Made by a program: the position numbers and the translations under genes
The notes under the pieces: generated by a model
Database searches by the model: none
Told to the model about the DNA's origin: nothing
Seen by the model: only the letters and a program-made list of their open reading frames with translations
In this document: positions 57,000 to 64,000 of the stretch, piece by piece
Numbering within the stretch: the stretch's first letter is position 1
Layout: each line of letters opens with the position of its first letter
Assembly (NCBI GenBank): GCA_036971475.1
Contig: JBAIZL010000003.1
Span: 88,268,042 to 88,332,041 of the forward strand
From: Prosapia bicincta
Taxonomy: Eukaryota > Arthropoda > Insecta > Hemiptera > Cercopidae
Length of the DNA: 64,000 bases
Reading direction: 5' to 3'

Positions 57000-58380
57000 A
57001 TATAGCGGGAATTGATTAATACTGACACAAATATTAAATATTTGAAATTTTACAATGTCACTAAACTACTTCAATTAATAAGGAAATCATTAATTGTTAA
57101 CAAAGATGCAATCAGCAGTAACAATTTATTCTTGTCATTAGGCGCGTATAAATTAATTACATAACGGAGTGACGAAACGGCGATCTAAAACAATTTGTTT
57201 AAGATTACAAAGATAGGAAGTTAATACACATTAGTTTCTCAACAACTGAGTAAAACGTTTTAAGGAAGTGGGAAAGTTACTGTTAATCGCATTGATGTTG
57301 TGTTTTGCAAAATGCAAATATTGTTTGCATTAAGAGCCTAACGACGTAAGTGACATATCAGAAGCGTTATATCACAGTGTGGTTGGAGGCGTAAATTACA
57401 AACACAACATACATTTAAACAATAACTATCTCATTAGCCTAAAGGAATGGACACTTTTATTAAACTTGGCAGAAAGCAGACCTACATCAGGGAAGCGATG
57501 CTGCCCATGCGAACCACAGTTCCATACACCATACACAGTACTCTTAGTACCATAGGTTCACTAAGTTTCTTCCTTAATTCTGCCTTTACTTCAACCTTTT
57601 TTCAATGTCTTTCTTACTAAACCTGAGAACACGTTACCACCTCCCTAACTCTGACAGAGGGTATGCTCAGCTCGTCACTGTGCCCCTTCCTTCATCCTAC
57701 GCTTTGGGGGTAAACAGGTAGCCACCCCTTTGACCTAGATAAACAGTAGGTCTCCTGCAAGTATGCGACCCTGCACACGTGACCTCCAACCCTTTCCTAT
57801 ATTCCTGACTAGCTGGTTTTACTGAGGTTAAATTATGCATAAAGACTAGATGCAAGTGAAACCCAAACCCCTCGACCGCGTCTGGTCAAGCAAGGCTAAA
57901 CATCAGATAGTGGGAACTTCTATGCACGAAATAAAGACATACAGCTGAAACATTACATTACAGTATGTTTGCTAACGATTCGACATAGGCTCAACGTCTC
58001 ACTGAGCAAAGCATTTAGGGAATTTAATTAGAGGGCTAATTAAATGAAGGGAATTAATATAAATTTCTCATTCAGCCAGAGAATACAATTTTTTTAATGT
58101 CATTATATACTGTAATAATAGGTATTTCTAATTTTTAGGATAAGAAACCATTTTTGATACGTAAAAAACCATATCATACTACAAAAACTGTTTTATTGTT
58201 ATTAAAAATTTCGAAACAAAAATTTTATTTGTAAAAATATATGTAGGCCTAATACAGATTTCAACTTTATCTGATAATTTTGCTGTGATTAAAAACCAAA
58301 GTTTGTAAAAGAAAAAACCATTGTCCTAGAGGATTTTATTTCTTTTTCGTTGTCGACTGTTATAGGCCTATTGTCCTTTT
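57000..58380. other. Unassigned non-coding DNA
   Basis: GC-richer at 57480-57800 (with AGCGATGCTGCCCATGCG, GGTCTCCTGCAAGTATGCG). No splice-flanked frame. The rest is AT-rich. Confidence 0.35.
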
Positions 58381-58384
58381 TCAA

Positions 58385-58560
58385 TTCCTTCTATATATCT
58401 TTATACAAATTTTCAGTCGTTAATAAAATAATTTTGCTTTTTCACTCAAGTTCAAATACATTTTTTAAACGTGTATTGGATGACAAATGATGTTATTCAA
58501 ATATTGTTAGACAGTTTCTTTTAAATATTAATTCATTAAATTTTAAAAACTTCATGTTTA
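58385..58560 (+). mobile_element. Family A fragment, copy 8
   Basis: CGTTAATAAAATAATTTTGC, TCACTCAAGTTCAAATACAT and AATATTAATTCATTAAATTT match the left third of family A. Confidence 0.5.
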
Positions 58561-58820
58561 AAACCCAGCAATTTGACACTGAGCCTCTATCCTATTGCTA
58601 AAAACTGTATTTCTTAAGGTTGTATATGATCTTTTTTCTGCCCCCCCCCCCAGTGGTTGTTCAAGAAACCTCCATTGTAAAAGTTTAAAACTGAAATCAT
58701 ATTAATAGTAACTATCAAAAAACTAGTCCAACGCCATAAATAGAAAGGAAAATGGAAAATTGCAAAGAAATTACGTTTCTATTTTGCCACTTAATAATAA
58801 ACCTATTATTCTAGCATATG

Positions 58821-58823
<3 letters not shown>

Positions 58824-58876
<53 letters not shown>
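58824..58876. repeat. (TA)n microsatellite
   Basis: TA tract; a family A end-like TATATTAATTGTAATTA follows at about 58910. Confidence 0.95.
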
Positions 58877-58877
<1 letters not shown>

Positions 58878-59089
58878 ATACATATGTACATATTATAATA
58901 CAATATGTATTATATTAATTGTAATTAAAAAATACATTTTTTCTTTGTTGACCTTAGTAGAAATTGACTTAATTTTTTTAAATATTACTTCTTATCCGTA
59001 GAAATATGAAACCATTATCTATCTCATGTAAACGATTTTCCAAAAACGTTCAACTCAATAAAGATGTATTTTAAAAACAAGCAAGAATG

Positions 59090-59790
59090 GTTCAAGAAAT
59101 ACTGATTTCAGTGGCCATAGAATAAGGGTGGCTCAATAAAGATTTAGTTGTCTCCCAGCAAATTTGCTTTAAGGAAGATTGATTAATGTGGCTGCACAGC
59201 CATAGTGCCTCAAGAAAGATTGATTTCAAAAGTCGACCAGAAAGAATGGCTCAAGAAATACTGATTTCAGTGACCGTACAATAAGGGTGGATCAATAAAG
59301 ATTTAGTTAAGTCTCCCAGCAAATTTGCTTTTAAGGAAGATTGATTAATCTGTACAGACATAGTGCCTCAAGAAAGATTGATTTCAGCGACCACACAAGG
59401 ATGGCTCAATAAAGATTGATTTCAATAGTCGACCAGAAAGAATGGCTCAAGAAATACTGATTTCAGTGACCGTACAATAAGGTGGCTCAATAAAGATTTA
59501 GTTAAGTCTCCCAGCAAAGATGGTTTAAGGAAGATTGATTAATCTGTACAGACATAGTGCCTCAAGAAAGATTGATTTCAGCGACCACACAAGGATGGCT
59601 CAATAAAGATTGATTTCAACAGTCGACCAGGAAGGTTGGTTCAAGAAATACTAATTTCTGTTATCGCGCCATAAGGATGGTCCAAAGAAGATAGAATTCA
59701 AGTGATTCCACACCCAGGAGAGCTCAAGAAAGATTTTCTTCGAAAGCTGACCAATAAAAATGGTTCAAGAAAGATAAATTTCAGTGACGG
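59090..59790. repeat. Higher-order repeat of ~39-bp monomers (~195-bp unit)
   Basis: CAAGAAATACTGATTTCAG begins the larger unit at 59093, 59252, 59448 and 59642, giving spacings 159, 196 and 194. Inside are pieces of about 39 bp ending in GGCTCAATAAAGAT, CTCAAGAAAGATTGATTTCA or TTTAAGGAAGATTGATTAAT. The first block therefore has four monomers and the next two have five, the difference being one CACACAAGGATGGCTCAATA monomer. The right end decays gradually. Confidence 0.85.
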
Positions 59791-59799
59791 CACATTGAG

Positions 59800-60640
59800 G
59801 ATAATACCCGAACAGCAAATAATATAAATCTATACAGTGATCGCACATTATGCCTCACGAAGGATTAACTGATCTATCACTGCCTTTTTAATTTAGAAAT
59901 AAGCTCAAGGTTTTTTTCAAGATACAAGGGAAATGAAAAATACAAGATATAAGTTCATTTGTGAAATGCATATCATAAAAATTATTCAAGATCATCATTC
60001 TATTAAAAAGCAAAGAATGAAGACCTAAAATGGAATGAAGTCAATAATAAAATAAAGATCCCTAACGAAGGACAAACGTAAACGGACGAAAGGCTTGAGG
60101 AAAAAAATACTAGCGATCCAATCCTGGCAGTAACAATACAAAAATTATTCATTAAAATTGAAAATAATTATACGAGCTTTTAAATATAATTATTTAAATA
60201 CAAAAAGGGAGTGATGTAATGGAAATACAGGCGGAGACGTATTTTAACATGACTGAACTCGATATTAAACGATTCCTTGTTTCCCGTTTTCATGAACCAT
60301 TCGGGACTAGATAAGGCCATTCTATTGTATCACACAGTCACGGAATGACGGCGGTCCACGTCACTCAATGAGGTCATTTCAAGGTCGGAGCAGTGTTGTG
60401 TTAGCCCTTCACACTTTGGTTACGTAATGTCCGCCTATAACAGAGTGTCACTCAAAACCAGAAACTACAGCATTGCGTAATGTGTAGAGTGTAGAGCTTC
60501 CTTTACGTGGTGTTATATGTTCATGCGACAAGAGGGGGGCTGACTGTCTCCAACTGGCAGGTGGGAGATTCCAGGACCCGTTGCCAATACAGAAACTCGA
60601 CGCACAAACAATAAAATTATTGTCAATAATCCCAATACAA
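59800..60640. other. Unassigned; GC-richer 60.23-60.57 kb
   Basis: The GC-richer part includes GACGGCGGTCCACGTCACTC and GTGTAGAGTGTAGAGC. No exon boundary could be defended. Confidence 0.3.
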
Positions 60641-60686
60641 TATCACGTGACTCAACAATCGTATCTAATACAAAAGTTACCAAGAT

Positions 60687-60804
60687 TACATTTCGAATAC
60701 CAAATCATCATCGTAGGGTCATGTTACAATCAAAAGCATTATTATAAATTGGAGCTTTATAGATCGACAGGACCCTCTGATGATGATTTGGTATTCGAAA
60801 TGTA
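60687..60804. mobile_element. Inverted pair of PLE-tail motifs
   Basis: Arms 60687-60720 and 60771-60804 are inverse copies of GACCCT...GATGATGATTTGGTATTCGAAATGTA-type text around a 50-bp spacer. The plus-strand motif starts CTGATGATGATTTGG and ends with TTCGAAATGTACATAAGG, matching the tails at 2.6 and 13.3 kb. The internal stem is poor in this copy. Confidence 0.55.
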
Positions 60805-60829
60805 CATAAGGCTTTAATCTTTGTACGTT

Positions 60830-61300
60830 TCTATAGATATGTTTGTTAAGTTTTGTGATGTTGTATTACATCAACGTAAAACGTTTTTTGTAAAGAGTGC
60901 ATTATCCAACCCTGGAAAGGCATCCATTTGTAATTTTTACACACAGGACTTGTTGATGCAATGCACCTGTCAGATTTGTGCTGTGGCTGTAGGAATCAAG
61001 TAAGAAGCTTGAACGTGATGGAGACGCGGTGACACATAGATCTGAAGAAATCACGAAACAATGCTTGTCATGGAAACCACCAGTCACTGACGACAAAAAC
61101 TGTGACGGCTCTCCACTTTGGTGTAATCAAAATACCTTTCTGATTTTAATTTTACTCCTGTTAATTTTTTAGGTGCAATCGATGCCTGATATAAGAAACC
61201 GAAGTTAACACTTCAATGACGTTCAAAACACTATTTAAATGAAACGTTGATAAGAAAACCTAATGTGAATCTTAGTTTTTCTGTTGTACATCTCGAGGCT
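60830..61300. other. Unassigned non-coding DNA
   Basis: Short frames on both strands, none recognisable. If the exon pair to the right is real, this would be intron or upstream sequence. Confidence 0.35.
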
Positions 61301-61311
61301 CTTTTATAAAT

Positions 61312-61395
61312 TACTACTTCTGGTATTGTTTGGTAAAAAACAACTAAAATATCGGTAAGTTGTGGTTTTTTGCAAAGTGATACCAAAAGTAGTAG
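61312..61395. mobile_element. Small fold-back element (MITE-like)
   Basis: TACTACTTCTGGTATTGTTT with AAAAAACAACTA on the left is inverted on the right as AGTTGTGGTTTTTTGCAAAG plus TGATACCAAAAGTAGTA. The ~34-bp arms are separated by ~12 bp. The arm sequence matches the dispersed repeats at 5.5 and 38.1 kb, so the family is mobile. Confidence 0.55.
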
Positions 61396-61540
61396 CTAAT
61401 GTGAATGCCTTGCATCAAAAATAGTAGTTCTTCTTACATCCCAAATGGCTCCATGATGGGTAACTTCATCACATAAGGTGTCTAGTGAAAAGGTTTATTT
61501 AAAAAACCTGTGTGCTTTAAAAGTTATATAATGTCAGATT

Positions 61541-61702
61541 TACCAAAGGTAAATACTAAAATATTGAACTCAAAATCTCACTAACAACTAGTTTAATCTA
61601 TAGTAAGCCCATCACTGATGAACCTAGTCGAAACTAGTCTTGTTATATACACTAGTGATTAGTGAGAATTTTAGTGCAATCTTTTAGTGTTTACCTTTGG
61701 TG
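61541..61702. mobile_element. Inverted repeat with hammerhead-like core
   Basis: Arms about 61541-61592 and 61651-61702 (ACCAAAGGTAAATACTAAAA against TTTTAGTGTTTACCTTTGGT) surround CACTGATGA-ACCTAGTC-GAAACTAGT at about 61613-61640. The consensus CTGATGA and GAAAC are intact. The stem between them is minimal, with CTAGT pairing possible to ACTAG on either side. Confidence 0.55.
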
Positions 61703-61804
61703 AATAATTCACAATTATTATAGTGACTTATTAAATTAAAGTGAATGTGCGAAGATCTTACTCCTAGTAAAATAAAAATTAGACAAGTATTTTGCCATCT
61801 CAAG

Positions 61805-61974
61805 TTAAAGCGTTACGAGTTTCCGCTTTGGTCCAATCATGTACTGGCATTTCCGTGACACTCGTGTACGACGTAACAGCTGTGTTTCTTGGCACATCCA
61901 TCACTCGCTTTTATCTGCAGCATTCTAACAAAAAAGAAAAGATCTGCAAAGTAATGACAAGGAGTAACTTCTCC
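61805..61974 (+). CDS. Duplicated coding exon, copy A
   Basis: A 170-bp candidate exon preceded by a pyrimidine-rich acceptor (TATTTTGCCATCTCAAG) and followed by a donor GTAAGC. After two bases completing an upstream codon, it encodes 56 residues: KALRVSALVQSCTGISVTLV, then YDVTAVFLGTSITRFYLQHS, then NKKEKICKVMTRSNFS. The other two frames have stops. Compared with copy B at 62113-62282, the length is identical and most differences fall in third positions or give similar residues (YDVT/YDIT, TRFY/TRLY, KVMTRSN/KVLTKGN), as expected under protein-level selection. I do not recognise the family with confidence. The VYDVT block recalls the stretch before the C-terminal part of 1-acylglycerol-3-phosphate acyltransferases of the AGPAT3/5 type, but this is weak. 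There is no ATG, so it is an internal exon of a plus-strand gene whose other exons I could not find. Confidence 0.65.
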
Positions 61975-62112
61975 GTAAGCCGTCATTAAGCCATACCAAC
62001 CACCAAATACAGTACAGTATCGATAATTAACGGAGGGTAAAGAATTGTAAAATAAGCGCAAATTTACGCCATTTCAGCGCTTAAAATTAAACACCTTCAT
62101 TGCCACCTCAAG

Positions 62113-62282
62113 TTAAAGCGTTACGAGTTTCCGCTTTGGCCCTGTCATGTACTGGCATTTCCGTGACAATCGTATATGACATAACTGCCGCGTTCCTGGG
62201 CGCACCCGTCACCCGCCTTTATGTGCACCCTTCTCCTAAGGCAGAAGAGATCTCCAAAGTACTGACTAAGGGTAACGTCTCG
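62113..62282 (+). CDS. Duplicated coding exon, copy B
   Basis: The second 170-bp copy, 308 bp downstream of copy A, with a strong acceptor (CACCTTCATTGCCACCTCAAG) and a donor (TCG followed by GTAAGC). It encodes KALRVSALALSCTGISVTIV, YDITAAFLGAPVTRLYVHPS, PKAEEISKVLTKGNVS. Flanking intron text is also partly shared (GTAAGCCGTCATTAAGCCAT after both; TAAAATTAAACAC versus TAAAATTAGACAAG before), so the duplication took in exon plus intron. Since 170 is 2 modulo 3, including both exons would shift the frame. Only one of the two can be used in a given mRNA if the gene is to stay in frame, which is typical of mutually exclusive exons. Decay of one copy is an alternative, but both are fully open. 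Confidence 0.65.
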
Positions 62283-62473
62283 GTAAGCCGTCATTAAGCC
62301 ATAAAGAAATACCAACCACTAAAAGTAATTAGCAATGGCAAAGTTAACACCATTATAACGCTTTTAATTAGACAAAAGTTACAAAATAATTTAATTAAAT
62401 TTGTTCTTAACATAAATACAGTACATGGACTACAATCTTAACAATATTCAAGAAATATTAAATTTATATATAC

Positions 62474-63092
62474 AGTGGAACCTCTATATAACGAACCTCC
62501 AGGTAACGAAATCCTCTATATAACGAATTGCTACCTTGTCCCATGACATTTTAGAAGTTATACTGCTTATTTACCTCTATGTAACGAATTTCGGACCTCT
62601 CAATATCATTTTCAGGAAATTGTTTATTTTCAGCAGGAAAAACAACAAAACCAAGAATGGTAGGCGAAAAACCTGTCTGCAATTGATTGCATGTTGTAGT
62701 TCGGTTCAGTTAAGAATGCAGTGACTCATCGGTTAGGAATTCTAAGAACTCAGCATCATAATAGCCTATACAGAGTAGACCCTATGAAAAATATTGAATA
62801 TGGATATCTAATACAATGAAGAAACATTCTGAAAACATCAATAAAACATTTTTAACAACTTGAATTTCAAAAATATTGAGACACTATAAAACATTATCCT
62901 ATATTAACATTGGCCTATTACACTAGCTACGCTCGCGATATTATACTGTATCCCTTTTATTACCGCAGGTTGTGCGATATGCGTAAGATGGGGTGGGAGT
63001 ATTCTTTACAACACAACCTCTCAATAACGAATACCTCTCTACAACGAATTATTTCTCTGGATAATCGACTTCATTATACAGAGGTTCGACTG
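62474..63092. mobile_element. pogo/Tigger-like MITE
   Basis: 619 bp flanked by TA on both sides (62472-62473 and 63093-63094). The left end is CAGTGGAACCTCTATATAAC and the right end, reverse-complemented, is CAGTCGAACCTCTGTATAAT. CAGTNGAACCTCT termini with TA target sites are typical of pogo/Tigger-type Tc1/mariner elements. Sub-terminal repeats of CCTCTATATAACGAAT and CTCTCTACAACGAATT type are present near both ends. No transposase remnant; a non-autonomous copy. Confidence 0.75.
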
Positions 63093-63099
63093 TATATTT

Positions 63100-64000
63100 A
63101 TTTAAGAAATCCGGAACCAAATAAGAAAGTCTTACAAGCAAACAATTAAGTAATATTTTTATAAACTACACTACTGAAAAATAGTACGACACTGAGAGTT
63201 CGTTAGAAAGCCTCATCCCTTGTTACATCGATTCTCTCAAAAACATAAGCCACGACTAGACCATTTAGAGGCTCTTAGGAGGCTTTATTTCTCGGATATA
63301 TAGTCGTCGCCAGACGAAGATATTTACTTTACGGATATTGTATAGTTTTATTAACAGAAATTAATATAAAATTGACCGATTCAACGTAATTATATTTAGC
63401 CCATAAAAGTTTTGGAAAAGGTTTTAAAAAATGTTAATGTGGAACTTGGTGATTATTTCATATCACTCGTTATGACTATATGTGCGTTAATGAAGTATTA
63501 TGTCTGATTATTTTGTAATTATTATTATTATCAGTTAATATATTATTATAAAATCACAAACCTAAGTTATGTTTACAAAAATATTTTAATTTATTATTTT
63601 TGTCACAATTTTTTTTATACTATGTTGTATTATTTATTATTATGTTGTATTTCTGATATAATAGCTCTTTATTTTACTCTAAAAATTTGAAATTATCCTA
63701 TATATATATATATATAACATATTATAAACTGTTAATAACTAAAATTAATTGATTTTAAAATTTGAAGCACCGTGCAAATCATACGTCTATACCCCGTTAT
63801 AAGAAGTAGTCACTTCAAAAAAAAAAAAACTGACTCGCTGTTCGCTTGTGTTAGGTTGAAACGTTTTCAATAATATATACACAGAGAAAATCCTAGAAGA
63901 TAACAAAACTGTCTAAAAAAACTTCGATTAAAAACGCTGTTTAGAGATTAGTAAACATAAAGAGGAAAGAAATCTGCAGATGCGCGACAAAATGTAACAC
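63100..64000. other. AT-rich non-coding DNA to window end
   Basis: Nothing recognised apart from a short (TA)n at about 63698-63716 and a poly-A run near 63818. Confidence 0.45.

Noticed and set aside
57655..57800. Reverse-complement relation to 28.9-29.0 kb (GTAGACCTACTGTCTATC-like)
   Set aside because: Only one ~18-base block matches well; order and spacing of the rest could not be aligned by eye.
61792..61806. Start codon for exon copy A in the first bases of the frame
   Set aside because: The apparent first codon is TTG inside the splice-acceptor tract, and the same holds at 62100 for copy B; these are internal exons, not genes starting there.

Overview
The window is nuclear DNA from an animal, most likely an arthropod and possibly a hemipteran insect. 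The reasons are the high A+T content, the abundance of (TA)n, (GA)n and (GT)n microsatellites, the Penelope-like retroelement (PLE) remnants, and piggyBac-type and pogo-type miniature elements. No bacterial gene organisation is present. The taxon is an inference; nothing in the window fixes the species. Almost all longer open reading frames lie inside satellites or microsatellites and are not genes.

Only a few stretches look like host coding sequence. A minus-strand exon at 3895-4153 has good splice sites at both ends and an internal ATG, so it could be the first coding exon of a gene that continues leftwards out of the window. A pair of homologous 170-bp plus-strand exons at 61805-61974 and 62113-62282 shows codon-structured divergence, matching splice sites and a length that is not a multiple of three. 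This is the classic signature of tandemly duplicated, mutually exclusive exons. A weaker minus-strand splice-donor candidate lies at 28392-28500.

Left part (1-31 kb): AT-rich intron-like or intergenic DNA carrying many PLE fragments. Four loci preserve GIY-YIG endonuclease coding remnants (5.0, 10.1-10.9, 20.9-21.4 and 26.1-26.3 kb). Many more carry a short structured motif: CTGATGA-like, then a 4-6 bp hairpin, then GAAA. The hairpin arms covary between copies, and the motif resembles a hammerhead ribozyme core. These motifs often sit in head-to-head palindromes. A second dispersed AT-rich element (here family A) occurs at least eight times. In one copy an internal segment has expanded to about 19 tandem 88-bp units (18.7-20.4 kb). 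A 635-bp piggyBac-like MITE with TTAA target sites lies at 14.8-15.45 kb.

Middle part (31-50 kb): two large satellites. One (31.27-37.24 kb) has a 68-bp unit made of two diverged 34-bp halves. The other (39.6-49.6 kb) has a 118-bp unit made of five ~23.6-bp submonomers, with higher-order repeats of about 589, 1533 and 2587 bp and a recurring (CT)n-containing spacer. A perfect 5 x 115-bp array lies between them.

Right part (50-64 kb): further short tandem arrays (30, 58-60, 65 and ~195 bp units), more PLE tails, a degenerate tRNA-like sequence, the duplicated exon pair and a 619-bp pogo/Tigger-like MITE. All alignments were made by eye; percentages and homology scores were not computed.
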